From: a virus
DNA: 32,820 nt
IMG/VR virus record: IMGVR_UViG_3300042328_001293
Coordinates: 1 to 32,820 of that record
Direction: 5' to 3' (one strand)
The notes under the pieces: model-generated
What the model saw: the letters and a program-made list of their open reading frames with translations, nothing else
Database searches by the model: none
What the model was told of the DNA's origin: nothing
Shown: in pieces, positions 15,611 through 23,431 of the stretch
Layout of the letters: every line of letters starts with the position of its first letter
Numbering within the stretch: the stretch's first letter is position 1
Program-made: the position numbers and the translations under genes

Positions 15611-17746
15611 GTGGCGGTCGCACCGTATCAACTATGGGTTGACTGCCCCGCGGTGGCTTCTGCCGTTCGTACTTCTGGAACGGTGACGGTGACGACCGCA
15701 TCAAATCACGGCATCGTTCCGGGCGCGGTGATTGCCTTGGAAGGTTTGACATCATCGGCGGGAACTTCAATGAACGCGGCGTGGACGGTTGCGACCGTCC
15801 CAAGCGCGACCACATTCACATTCGTTTCATCTGGGACGGCTGGTTCGGCAACGTCAACCGACGATGATGGCAACTATATTGCCGCGCTATCACAAGATTT
15901 GCTCAACCCTTTGATCAACTACGGCTCATCTGCAAGAGGTTCGGCGCTTTATGTCCCGACCGATTCGATTCAAATGGCCGCATCAGGGGACGGCGCGGGG
16001 GCGACGATGCAATTCAGCGTCAACCAAGACATCACCCCTTCCGTAGGGCCATGGTATTTGCTCGCGCCAGACGAAGCCCGCATCCGATTGATCACAAAAA
16101 CAACCGGAACATCGCCCGCATCCGACGGTTCGGATGTGCTTTTCATTGGAACGATTGGCGGGGTGACGGCAAATCTGAACGGATCTGGCCAAGGAACGCA
16201 AGCGAACATTCAAGTCGCCGATGTGAATGCCGTGCTTGATAGGCTCGTCGTATTCGGCAAAGAAGTTTCAAACAAGGGGATTGCCAGCGAGACTCGCAAC
16301 GGCATCGTGCGCGCGTCAAACATCGTCACCGTCCGAACGACTGCGAACCACGGATTTTCGGTCGGGATGCCATTCACCATCACAGGCGTGCTTGGCGGCG
16401 AAGGCACATCATTCAATGTGAGCAGCACCATCGCCACGGTGCCTTCATCCAAAACATTCACATTCAATCAATCGGGAAGCGCAGCCAACGGATATGACTA
16501 TATTGAGATCACAACGGCGGCCAAGGCAACGTCTCGCACGGCGAATGTCGTGCGATTGACATTGGCCGATGCTCACGGTCTGAAGGGCGGAGAGTCCATC
16601 AAGGTGGTCGGCGTGAAGAACACCGTGGACGCGGTGGAACGACTGATTGACTCGGTGGTGTTCAGCGGGCAGAACTTGCGGGTGGTCAATGCAACGCAGA
16701 TTGACGTGACCCTTGCGTCCCGCAGGGTGACCAACTTCGGAACATTCAGCACGCCGAACGCGCCGTACATCCGATTCGAGCCAGTCGGATCTCGCACGGT
16801 CACGCCAGCCGCAGGGTCAAATCAAGGAAGCATCGGCATCAACGGCAACGAGAGCGAAACGTCTGCCGTCAACAAAATGCTTGGTGTTGTTGCGGCCAAC
16901 AAGAGCGACGACTATGCATTGAATCGGCTATTGAAGACCACCACGACAACGCAAGTTTCTGGTTCAAGCAAACCAAACCAAGCGGGCATTGCATTCCCTG
17001 CCGGAACATTGCGCGCCGCATTGGATTCCGTGGTTGAAGCGTATAGCGGGATGGATTCCAGGGATCGCCGATATTTCGTGGACACCCGCGGTCGGCTTGA
17101 CTATCGGCTGGTTGACACGCTTTCAGTGCCAACATATGCGACCGCTCCTTATAAAATCATCACATCGGGAACGCAGAATCCAAACACGACAACCGAAGCA
17201 GCAACCATTTTTCCATATGACTTGAAAGTTGATTGGGACTATCGAACCACGAAAGAAGCGTTGATTGTCACATCGTCCATTGACAACACGCCCGGAGCAA
17301 CCCGCGTGCAAAACTATGTTGATTCCGGATATACGCTGCGACCGGTTTCCCCGCGTTTTGACGATGTGGTTGAAGCCCCGACCCGTAGCACGAATGTCCA
17401 AGCGGAACTCGGTCGCGTCGCAACGGCGTTCTTCTTGGAGCGGCACAAGCCTATTTTGTCTGGGTCGTTTACGATCCGTGGTGCGGGAACCGCTGCATTC
17501 AACGAATACGGGTTTGATAACGGCTACAATCAAACGGGAACGGCCACATTCGCGCTCGTGGAAGGATGGAAGCCCGGACAGTGGGTGGATATCTCATGCA
17601 GCGGTTTGGGCTTGTCTGGGCTTTATAGAATCGAACAAGTTGATTGGGGGCTTGAATCTGGATCGTTCACATCATTCGTGGTGGTGACATTCAATCGTCG
17701 CCCCGCATCGACATTGACTCATTTGTTGAATAGCAGAGGGGGTTAG
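15611..17746 (+). CDS. Baseplate/minor tail protein with three repeated modules
   Basis: A 711-aa protein after the tape measure. Three copies of a module appear at about residues 22-73, 236-293 and 312-373, with the pattern V.VTTA.NHG...G....I.G....GTS.N....(T)VPS..TFTF. This resembles modules annotated in other phages as ubiquitin-activating E1 FCCH-like. The C-terminal 300 residues (DSRDRRYFVDTRGRLDYRLVD, GWKPGQWVDISCSGLGLSGLYRIEQVDW, TFNRRPASTLTHLL) look like a distal tail or tail-associated protein core. The GTG start is preceded by GAGGA. Exact baseplate role is uncertain. Confidence 0.75.
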   Translation: MAVAPYQLWVDCPAVASAVRTSGTVTVTTASNHGIVPGAVIALEGLTSSAGTSMNAAWTVATVPSATTFTFVSSGTAGSATSTDDDGNYIAALSQDLLNPLINYGSSARGSALYVPTDSIQMAASGDGAGATMQFSVNQDITPSVGPWYLLAPDEARIRLITKTTGTSPASDGSDVLFIGTIGGVTANLNGSGQGTQANIQVADVNAVLDRLVVFGKEVSNKGIASETRNGIVRASNIVTVRTTANHGFSVGMPFTITGVLGGEGTSFNVSSTIATVPSSKTFTFNQSGSAANGYDYIEITTAAKATSRTANVVRLTLADAHGLKGGESIKVVGVKNTVDAVERLIDSVVFSGQNLRVVNATQIDVTLASRRVTNFGTFSTPNAPYIRFEPVGSRTVTPAAGSNQGSIGINGNESETSAVNKMLGVVAANKSDDYALNRLLKTTTTTQVSGSSKPNQAGIAFPAGTLRAALDSVVEAYSGMDSRDRRYFVDTRGRLDYRLVDTLSVPTYATAPYKIITSGTQNPNTTTEAATIFPYDLKVDWDYRTTKEALIVTSSIDNTPGATRVQNYVDSGYTLRPVSPRFDDVVEAPTRSTNVQAELGRVATAFFLERHKPILSGSFTIRGAGTAAFNEYGFDNGYNQTGTATFALVEGWKPGQWVDISCSGLGLSGLYRIEQVDWGLESGSFTSFVVVTFNRRPASTLTHLLNSRGG

Positions 17747-17749
17747 CAA

Positions 17750-19471
17750 ATGCCAACGAGGTTCGGCGCAGACGGTGGGTTCGCTTCAACGACTAGCGGT
17801 GGGGTGTTTGACTCTTCGGGAAATCCAATCGTTTCCGCAGACAATGAATTTGGGTCAATTCCGCTAGGTCCGGCCGCGCTTGCCCAAACGCTTTTTTCAA
17901 TCCCAAACGGCACATTCAACATTCTGCCGTTTGACATTGCGAACCCAATTTCAAATGAAAACCCATTGCCTTATTGGTCATCACCGATTGACAATTCCGA
18001 TGGAGAAATGACGGCCAAAATTGTTTATGACGAAACCGGGAACACTTATTCCCTCCGAATGTCGCCCGGAACTGCGTTGAGCGGTGACACGCTCGCAATC
18101 ACCACACGCTCGGCGGTGATTTCGGACGACAACCTTGCGCTTCGACAAAAAGCAATCGCCACGCTTGCGAAAGTTGGAACTTACGCGGGAACAACGCAAG
18201 TCAATTTGAAATTGGATGCGACTTACTACGACCACACAGGCACGCAGATCAGCACGAACGCAATCGGCACGGTTTTTGACAATGGCACGGTGAGCAGCAT
18301 CGTTGGCTTTACCACCGCCGGAACCGCAATCGTGGGCGTATCGGCGGCTTATGTTGACTTGACTTTCACGATGACCGCAACGGCCAATGTCACGAGCGGC
18401 ATTGCGTTTGACATTGACACCATCTTGTTGCAGACATCGCAAGGCGCAGGAGGCAGTCAGTCGTTTCTTATCACCGACACTTTCACGAGTAGCGGCACAT
18501 GGACTCGCCCAACGGGAGTTGATTATCTCGTCGCCGTCGTCGCCGTTGGAGCGGGTGGCGGTGGAGGCGGGGGAGACGCCGCGATGGGGCTAACGGGCAC
18601 TCATACCGGACTAACCGAAGTGCGCGGCGGTCGCGGCGGCGCGGGCGGAAGGTGGGCGATCCTGCGCGACGTCAAAGTCTCGGGAGTCGCGACCGTCTCA
18701 GTTGGAATCGGCGCGGGTGGCGCGGGCGGGAATGGAACATCAACCTCGAAGGGGACGAACTCTTACACTCAGGCGACCGTTATCGGGGGAAGCGCGGCAA
18801 GTGGCGGAACGACGACTTTCGGAACGTTCCTCACGGTTACGGGCGGGCAGGGCGGAGGTCGTGGATCTGACGGCGGAACCGCGTTAGGATCTGCGACGAC
18901 TCCCCTTTATCCCGGAACTCCGTTCGCGCAAGTCAGTGGCGGTCAGGGTGGGGACGGGCGCAATAATAACGGGTTGGCGGGTCAGGGGAACGTCAACGTA
19001 TATTCGCAAGTCCCTTACACGACATCAATAAACGCCGCGGGCGCAAATGGAGCCGCGGGAACGATTTCGGGAGGAACCGGAATCAATGAAAACTCAATCG
19101 CGGGAACGGGCGGAACCGCAGGTTCCGTCGGATACGGCGGCGGCGGTGGCGGAGGTGCGCCGACGCTCGGGATTAGCCCCGATATCACTTTCCGAAACGC
19201 AGGAGTCGGCGGTGGCGGTGGAGGCGGAGGTGGAGCGAAACTCCAAGTTTACGGAGCATCCGTTACGTGGTCGGGCACCGCGGGTGCGGGTGGAAACGCA
19301 GGAGCAGGAGCGGGCGCGGGCGGAGGAGGAGGAGCCTCAATTCTGATTTATGGCGCAAGTTCAACGGGCGCGGGGGGTTCGGTTCAGTATCGCGATTCGA
19401 AAGGAACGGTTTTTTCTGGCGCGGGTGGCACCGGAACATCCGGAGCCGTGTTCATTACGTATATCGCATGA
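17750..19471 (+). CDS. Tail fibre / receptor-binding protein, glycine-rich C terminus
   Basis: A 573-aa protein. Residues 1-235 are beta-rich and fibre-like. From about 238 a glycine-rich domain starts with DTFTSSGTWTRPTGVDYLVAVVAVGAGGGGGGG, then runs of GGRGGAGG, GAGGAGGNG, YGGGGGGG and AGAGAGGGGG to the end. Such Gly-rich adhesin tips fold as polyglycine-II helix bundles in known phages and recognise hosts. Codon choice changes within the gene (more CTA/CTC for Leu and GGA for Gly than neighbours), which suggests a transferred tip. The stop overlaps the next ATG. Confidence 0.85.
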   Translation: MPTRFGADGGFASTTSGGVFDSSGNPIVSADNEFGSIPLGPAALAQTLFSIPNGTFNILPFDIANPISNENPLPYWSSPIDNSDGEMTAKIVYDETGNTYSLRMSPGTALSGDTLAITTRSAVISDDNLALRQKAIATLAKVGTYAGTTQVNLKLDATYYDHTGTQISTNAIGTVFDNGTVSSIVGFTTAGTAIVGVSAAYVDLTFTMTATANVTSGIAFDIDTILLQTSQGAGGSQSFLITDTFTSSGTWTRPTGVDYLVAVVAVGAGGGGGGGDAAMGLTGTHTGLTEVRGGRGGAGGRWAILRDVKVSGVATVSVGIGAGGAGGNGTSTSKGTNSYTQATVIGGSAASGGTTTFGTFLTVTGGQGGGRGSDGGTALGSATTPLYPGTPFAQVSGGQGGDGRNNNGLAGQGNVNVYSQVPYTTSINAAGANGAAGTISGGTGINENSIAGTGGTAGSVGYGGGGGGGAPTLGISPDITFRNAGVGGGGGGGGGAKLQVYGASVTWSGTAGAGGNAGAGAGAGGGGGASILIYGASSTGAGGSVQYRDSKGTVFSGAGGTGTSGAVFITYIA

Positions 19472-19758
19472 GGTATGTTTTCCTTTCTTCGGATAGCGTC
19501 GTCGTCAATACGATTGTTGGCGTTCTCAATGACGAGCAGATAGCCGCATTCCTTCACGACTATGCAATTTTATTCGGTGCGGATCGCGTCGTCACCGTTG
19601 CGGATGACTCAATCGCGATCTATTCGGGGGGGAGGTACGATGTGGCCGCAGGATTTTTCTCGCCGCCTCCTCCGCCGCAGCCCGAAATCATTGAAGGCAC
19701 GTCCGAGGAGATGACGATAACGGAAGGAACGCCAGATGGCATCGCAGTCCTCGAATAA
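19468..19758 (+). CDS. Small fibre-associated protein with polyproline tail
   Basis: A 96-aa protein coupled (ATGA) to the fibre gene. RYVFLSSDSVVVNTIVGVLNDEQIAAFLHDYA is followed by GGRYDVAAGFFSPPPPPQP, the pattern 'YD.g.F.PPPPP' seen in small proteins encoded just after phage fibres, some of which assist fibre assembly. It uses codons such as ATA and AGG that are rare in neighbouring genes, like the fibre tip. ATG at 19468 is chosen because it overlaps the upstream stop. Confidence 0.65.
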   Translation: MRYVFLSSDSVVVNTIVGVLNDEQIAAFLHDYAILFGADRVVTVADDSIAIYSGGRYDVAAGFFSPPPPPQPEIIEGTSEEMTITEGTPDGIAVLE

Positions 19759-19927
19759 TGCGGAGATTCTCGCGCGTCTGGATCGCATCGAGCGCGACCT
19801 CGGCACGATCAAATTGGAGTTGGCCGAAACCCGCGGAGCGTATCGGCTCGCCAAATTCGTCGTTGCTCTTTTGGGCGTTTCTGGTCTGGGTGGATTGACG
19901 GCGTGGTTTGCCGGACAAGGCAAATGA
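19736..19927 (+). CDS. XhlA-like small membrane protein, candidate holin
   Basis: A 63-aa protein with an N-terminal coiled-coil segment (NAEILARLDRIERDLGTIKLELAETRGAY) and one C-terminal membrane helix (LAKFVVALLGVSGLGGLTAWFAG) ending GQGK. This layout matches XhlA-type holin accessory proteins. It overlaps both the fibre-associated gene (23 bases) and the cysteine-peptidase gene (ATGA), placing it at the head of the lysis cassette. Confidence 0.65.
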   Translation: MASQSSNNAEILARLDRIERDLGTIKLELAETRGAYRLAKFVVALLGVSGLGGLTAWFAGQGK

Positions 19928-20499
19928 TGATCGTCGTTCGGTCGCAATTGGGGCTTGCGGAACGGCTAGGTGTCAAAGCGATGGACGACTGTGGACCGGC
20001 ATCGTTGGCAACGGCGGCGACCCATCTCGGATTGAACACCACGACCAAGCAAGCGCATAAAGCGTGCGAACAAGCGGGGCGGCACGACACCCCAACGGGT
20101 GCAGAGGGAACGAGCGCGCGCGAGGTTCGCGATGCGGCCAAGGTTCTCGGTCTGAAATCTCGCATCGTTTACGATTGGAGTGATGCATCGAATTCGGTGA
20201 AATCTGGCGATGTGTTGATTCTGAACATCCAAGCATCTCAACGGTCGGTGGCGGATCACCTTCGGTCTGCGTGGCAGCGCACCTACTGGAAGAAGCAGCC
20301 GCTCGCAACATACGGGCATTGGGTCGTGTTGGCATATGACGCGCAAGGGTGGATGTACGCTTGCCCAACAATGAAAGAAGGAAATCCTGGACGGCGACCA
20401 ACACCCGCCGAAGTCAAAACACTTCGTGACTCAAAGGGTGACGCGGGATTCCCCACGCCCCCCGCAATGGTCGTGATTGCGGCCAGAAAGGTCGGCTGA
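19924..20499 (+). CDS. C39-like cysteine peptidase, candidate endolysin
   Basis: A 191-aa protein with DDCGPASLATAATHLG (Cys23) followed by YGHWVVLAYDAQGWMYACP (His132 and a nearby Asp), the Cys/His arrangement of papain-fold C39-like peptidases. Between the two halves is a regular alpha/beta region (SGDVLILNIQAS). Its place between two holin-like genes makes a peptidoglycan cross-link endopeptidase the likeliest role. No separate cell-wall-binding domain is evident. Either ATG of the ATGATG pair could start it. Confidence 0.68.
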   Translation: MMIVVRSQLGLAERLGVKAMDDCGPASLATAATHLGLNTTTKQAHKACEQAGRHDTPTGAEGTSAREVRDAAKVLGLKSRIVYDWSDASNSVKSGDVLILNIQASQRSVADHLRSAWQRTYWKKQPLATYGHWVVLAYDAQGWMYACPTMKEGNPGRRPTPAEVKTLRDSKGDAGFPTPPAMVVIAARKVG

Positions 20500-20500
20500 C

Positions 20501-20842
20501 ATGACATTCGATCCATTCGCGTCCGAACTTGCAACGGCGGTCATCGTTGCGCTTGTCCCCGTGGTCATCGGCGGTCTGGGATATCTCGCCCGTGCCGCCG
20601 TCGGATACCTTCGCGCACGGGTATCCGCCGAGCATTTCACGATGGTTGAGCAGATCGCCGCGTCAGTCGTGGCGGGGGTCGAGATGACGCTCCGCGGCAA
20701 GGCGGGCGAAGAAAAGCGCGCCGCCGCGCTCGCGCTCGTCCGGTCTGAATGCGCCAAGCGTGGGATCGTCCTTGATGAAGCCCAGATTCTGACCGCCATT
20801 GAAGCCGCCGTCTATCGGGAGCGCATCGCCGCGTCCAAGTAG
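20501..20842 (+). CDS. LLH-family holin-like protein
   Basis: A 113-aa protein with one strong N-terminal membrane segment (ELATAVIVALVPVVIGGLGYLARAAVGYL), then a helical cytoplasmic tail EHFTMVEQIAASVVAGVEMTLRG-KAGEEKRAAALALV and a closing GIVLDEAQILTAIEAAVYRERI. The tail pattern 'EQ...A...G.eK...A...v......Gi..d...i...IEaaV' is that of LLH-type holins. It lies directly downstream of the peptidase. ATG 20501 is selected because the hydrophobic segment follows closely. Confidence 0.72.
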   Translation: MTFDPFASELATAVIVALVPVVIGGLGYLARAAVGYLRARVSAEHFTMVEQIAASVVAGVEMTLRGKAGEEKRAAALALVRSECAKRGIVLDEAQILTAIEAAVYRERIAASK

Positions 20843-20868
20843 ACGCGCACCCCGTGTTGAGGTATTGT
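20840..20868 (+). promoter_or_regulatory. Candidate promoter TAGACG-17-TATTGT
   Basis: TAGACG (20840-20845) and TATTGT (20863-20868) have a 17-base spacer. The -10 is preceded by GTTGAGG, so GTTGAGGTA is shared with the promoter at 8417. It would drive the small HTH-like gene and the phosphoesterase. Confidence 0.5.
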
Positions 20869-20875
20869 CACGGGA

Positions 20876-20894
20876 GCGACGCGTAGCCCGTCGC
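20876..20894 (+). promoter_or_regulatory. Inverted repeat at the predicted transcription start
   Basis: GCGACG (20876-20881) and CGTCGC (20889-20894) can pair around a 7-base loop. They start 7 bases after the TATTGT element and lie before GGAGGTGG of the next gene. It could be an operator or a 5'-end stabilising hairpin. Confidence 0.4.
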
Positions 20895-20913
20895 ACAATT
20901 GGAGGTGGAACGG

Positions 20914-21174
20914 ATGTCAAAACTCGCAACGGCGTTGGCCGCAATTGCGCCCCGACGGAAAGGTCCGGCGTGCGCGGTGAAACGATTGCTTGAACTGTTG
21001 GAACCGTCTGAACGGGCGGCATTGGAATCGGCAATTTCCGACACGACCGAAAACCGACCGACCGGGAAAGCGTTGGTCATTGCGATCGAATCCGCGTATG
21101 ACGCGCAGATCCATCGCGCATCCATTGAGCGTCACCGCCGCGGTGATTGCCTATGTTCACGGGAGGCGAAATGA
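20914..21174 (+). CDS. Small DNA-binding-like protein (RHRRGDCxC family)
   Basis: An 86-aa helical protein: MSKLATALAAIAPRRKGPACAVKRLLELLEPSERAALESAI... with a C-terminal SIERHRRGDCLC. I associate this architecture with small proteins common in actinobacteriophages and usually labelled helix-turn-helix or hypothetical. The basic recognition-like HRRG and clustered Cys residues (D-C-L-C) fit nucleic-acid binding. Strong GGAGGTGG ribosome-binding site, own candidate promoter, and ATGA overlap with the phosphoesterase. Function unknown. Confidence 0.55.
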   Translation: MSKLATALAAIAPRRKGPACAVKRLLELLEPSERAALESAISDTTENRPTGKALVIAIESAYDAQIHRASIERHRRGDCLCSREAK

Positions 21175-22217
21175 CCAAGTTTGATGACGCGTTGGAAGAC
21201 GCGAAATTGGTTGATCAATTGTCAGATTTGAAATCCGCGCACACGCGCGTGCTGCGCCAATTAGAAAAATCCAAACGGTCGCAAGACGAATTGGTGGAAG
21301 CCGTCTATCAAGCGGCGAAAGATGCCGCGATGGGAATGAACATCACGCCCGTCCCAACACCGAAACCAGACAAGCGAAAACTCGCGCCAGAGGCGGCAAT
21401 CTTGATGCTCGCCGATTGGCAAGTGGGGAAAGTGACCCCGACATATTCGTCGGATGTTGCCGCCGAACGCGTCAAGGCATTGGCGAAGAAGGTTCAGAAG
21501 TTGGTGGCGATCCAACGAGCGGATCATCCCGTTCGCGAATTGCACATTTTTTTGTTGGGAGATCTGGTCGAAGGCGAAGACATCTTCCCTGGGCAAGCGC
21601 ATTTGATTGATGGCGGATTGTATTCGCAAATCTTCCAGACGGCAGAAATGCTCGCGGGGTTGGTGCGAACGCTGGCCGCAGAATTTGAAACGGTCAATGT
21701 CGTTGGTGTCATCGGCAATCATGGGCGAATGGGGCGGTTCGGTTCCGTTCGACCTGAAAGCAATGCCGATGCCATCGCATACCGGACGGCATCAATGATC
21801 GTGGCGAACGAGCCGCGAATCAAATGGAAAGAAACCTTCACCAAGGGCGAACGCCATTGGCACGAATATGTGAATGTCCTTGGTCGCAAATGGCTGTTGT
21901 TCCATGGCGAGCAATTGAAGGGTGGGTCGTTCGGGTTCCCGTGGTATTCGCTCGCCAAGCGTTTGTCGGGATGGGCGTTGGCATTGGATGGCGGGAAACC
22001 CGACTATGCAGCCTTCGGCCATTGGCACACGCCCGTTCGGGTCGTTGCCGCGGATGGACGGATCACCGCATTCGGTTGCGGTTCCATTGAATCCTCGAAT
22101 ACCTACGCGCAAGAATGGGTTGCCGCGTCCGGCGAACCAGCGCAATGGTTGTTGTTCCAAACGCCATCGGGATTGTCTGCGGAGTACCTCATCCGTTTGG
22201 AAGATCCGACCAAGTAA
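21171..22217 (+). CDS. Calcineurin-like metallophosphoesterase
   Basis: A 348-aa protein with a coiled-coil start (residues 10-50) and the metallophosphoesterase motif series: LADWQVGK (81-87; Gln replaces the usual His of the DxH motif), LLGDLVEGEDIF (GDxxxG, 130-135), VIGNHGRMGR (GNHxR, 182-186), LLFHGEQ (His245) and AFGHWHTP (GHxH, 283-286). Relatives act as Mre11-like nucleases or cyclic-nucleotide phosphodiesterases, and phage versions are usually of unknown substrate. Placed in its own two-gene transcript after lysis. It could process DNA ends or degrade host signalling nucleotides. Confidence 0.8.
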   Translation: MTKFDDALEDAKLVDQLSDLKSAHTRVLRQLEKSKRSQDELVEAVYQAAKDAAMGMNITPVPTPKPDKRKLAPEAAILMLADWQVGKVTPTYSSDVAAERVKALAKKVQKLVAIQRADHPVRELHIFLLGDLVEGEDIFPGQAHLIDGGLYSQIFQTAEMLAGLVRTLAAEFETVNVVGVIGNHGRMGRFGSVRPESNADAIAYRTASMIVANEPRIKWKETFTKGERHWHEYVNVLGRKWLLFHGEQLKGGSFGFPWYSLAKRLSGWALALDGGKPDYAAFGHWHTPVRVVAADGRITAFGCGSIESSNTYAQEWVAASGEPAQWLLFQTPSGLSAEYLIRLEDPTK

Positions 22218-22228
22218 ACTTCGGAATC

Positions 22229-22257
22229 TGCCGCCAAGGTGCCTCCCCTTGGCGGCA
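22229..22257 (+). terminator. 11-bp hairpin after the phosphoesterase gene
   Basis: TGCCGCCAAGG and CCTTGGCGGCA pair perfectly around the 7-base loop TGCCTCC, just 11 bases after the stop codon. There is no T tract on either side. Hairpin-only terminators are common in high-GC bacteria, so this is the likely end of the lysis-side transcript. Confidence 0.55.
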
Positions 22258-22288
22258 ACCAAACCCCAAAATCTGCAACCTCGCGCTG

Positions 22289-22323
22289 CGGGGCGTTTTC
22301 CCCGTGGGGTCATATCACCCCAC
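22289..22323. repeat. Two tandem small hairpins
   Basis: CGGGG/CCCCG (22289-22293 with 22300-22304) and GTGGGGT/ACCCCAC (22304-22310 with 22317-22323) are adjacent and share one G, so they compete slightly. Purpose unknown. Confidence 0.4.
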
Positions 22324-22374
22324 CCCACCAATAAACGCGCCCCAGAAGCCCGCAAAAGGGCAAATGCGGGCATT

Positions 22375-22408
22375 TAGCGTGAGCCGCTCGGAGCCTAGCG
22401 TTTAGCGT
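22375..22408. repeat. Three TAGCGT copies
   Basis: TAGCGT occurs at 22375-22380, 22396-22401 and 22403-22408, the last two almost back to back. Short spaced copies in a non-coding hub may be binding sites. Confidence 0.35.
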
Positions 22409-22545
22409 TTCCCGACCGTATTCACCCCGATCACGGGGGGTCGCTGCTCTGGCAGCCGTTTCAGACGGGCTGGGCTGGCATCGGGTTTTGTCAAGCGCAA
22501 GGGGTGCGGCCGGAAATGGGGGTGGCGGTCAAACTCGTCACGGGA

Positions 22546-22582
22546 TGAGCAACTGCCGTTTTCGGGGGTTACTTCGAGCATC
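22546..22582. repeat. 37-bp direct repeat, copy 1
   Basis: Matches copy 2 at 33 of 37 positions. The core CTGCCGTTTTCGG is identical up to the last symmetrical bases. It contains a partial dyad around TTTT. Confidence 0.75.
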
Positions 22583-22594
22583 TGCCATCGGCGG

Positions 22595-22631
22595 TGAGTA
22601 ACTGCCGTTTTCGGCGGTTACTCCAAGCATC
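22595..22631. repeat. 37-bp direct repeat, copy 2, with dyad symmetry
   Basis: AGTAACTGCCG and CGGCGGTTACT form an 11-bp stem (one G-T pair) around TTT(T). The better symmetry than copy 1 and the 12-base gap between copies suggest paired operator sites for an early-promoter regulator. Confidence 0.75.
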
Positions 22632-22704
22632 GGTGATTTTGTCAGCATCGGGTCACGGGGGCGACCCCGCTCCGCCCGACCGACCCCCCAATCTGGAACA
22701 CCCC

Positions 22705-22733
22705 TTGCATCCCTTATGGGACGGGCGTACCAT
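22705..22733 (+). promoter_or_regulatory. Early promoter TTGCAT-17-TACCAT
   Basis: A well-spaced TTGnnn/TAnnnT promoter. Its start near 22740 gives about 40 bases of leader before the GGAGG and ATG of the first early gene. The 37-bp repeats lie 75-160 bases upstream. Confidence 0.65.
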
Positions 22734-22781
22734 TGGGGCAGACGGGGGACTTCCCCGTGAACAAAGCATTGGAGGTACACG

Positions 22782-23210
22782 ATGGCACGGACGGCCAAAA
22801 CGGTGGATCAATCCAAAATCACGGACGCGTTGTCACGGGAGATTTCCGGCGAAATCAAAACCGCCGTGGATTCGATCTTGGCGAAGCACGGTTTGGTTCG
22901 CGGGAAAATTTCCACGGGCTACGGCGACCGATTTGAATTCAAGGTCACGGCATACGCCAATGAAACGGGTCGCAACGGAATCAATCTGGCATCACGCGAA
23001 GCGATCTTGTTCCCGCTCATCGGCGCGGCACATGGCTTGACGGCGGATGATCTGGGTTGCGAATTCACCTATATGGGTCAACGATGGATTTTGGTCGGGG
23101 CAAAAAACTCCGCCAAAACGCCGATCATTGCCCAACGGGTCACGGACGGGAAGCGTTATATGTTGCCCGAAGCCGACCTTGTGATTTCGGCAATCAAGGC
23201 GGCACGATAA
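22782..23210 (+). CDS. Conserved phage protein of unknown function, first early gene
   Basis: A 142-aa protein. After a helical start (VDQSKITDALSREISGEIKTAVDSILAKHGL) comes GYGDRFEFKVTAYANETGRNGINLASREA, then GLTADDLGCEFTYMGQRWILVG and a C-terminal KRYMLPEADLVISAIK. The pattern GYGDR.EFK...GVNL.S.EA...L.....F...G....VG is one I recall from many actinobacteriophage hypothetical proteins. GGAGGTACACG is a good ribosome-binding site. As the first gene after the early promoter it is likely abundant. Confidence 0.7.
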   Translation: MARTAKTVDQSKITDALSREISGEIKTAVDSILAKHGLVRGKISTGYGDRFEFKVTAYANETGRNGINLASREAILFPLIGAAHGLTADDLGCEFTYMGQRWILVGAKNSAKTPIIAQRVTDGKRYMLPEADLVISAIKAAR

Positions 23211-23431
23211 TGGCGCACCGATTCACGGTCATCATTGAGGTTGAATTGGAACGCACCGAAGGCAAATTTGCATCCCGTGACGAGATGGCGGAAGCCATCC
23301 AAGAAGCGTTCGCGGGCGCGTGCGAAGGGGAATCGCTTTCGGGTCTGGGTGCAGACGGTGCATCCGATTATGAAATCATTTCGTCCGTGGTCGTGGAGGT
23401 CGCAGACGAACCAACCAAAAAGGGGGCGTGA
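23210..23431 (+). CDS. Small acidic early protein
   Basis: A 73-aa protein starting within the stop of the preceding gene (TAATG). It begins AHRFTVIIEVELE, has a helix RDEMAEAIQEAFAGACE, and ends in strands YEIISSVVVEVAD. This alternating strand-helix-strand suggests a small alpha/beta fold. Not recognised. Confidence 0.6.
   Translation: MAHRFTVIIEVELERTEGKFASRDEMAEAIQEAFAGACEGESLSGLGADGASDYEIISSVVVEVADEPTKKGA

Larger units (their letters stand above)
22218..22781. other. 564-base non-coding control region between late and early operons
   Basis: No convincing gene is present. It holds, in order, the hairpin at 22229-22257, two adjacent G/C stems (22289-22304 and 22304-22323), three TAGCGT copies (22375, 22396, 22403), a pair of 37-base direct repeats with internal dyad symmetry (22546-22582, 22595-22631), and a promoter (22705-22733). 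This makes it the main regulatory hub and a possible alternative replication or operator site. Confidence 0.7.

Noticed and set aside
22546-22631. CRISPR-like array
   Set aside because: Only two copies with a 12-base gap and no cas genes. The Cas4-like protein sits in a recombination context.
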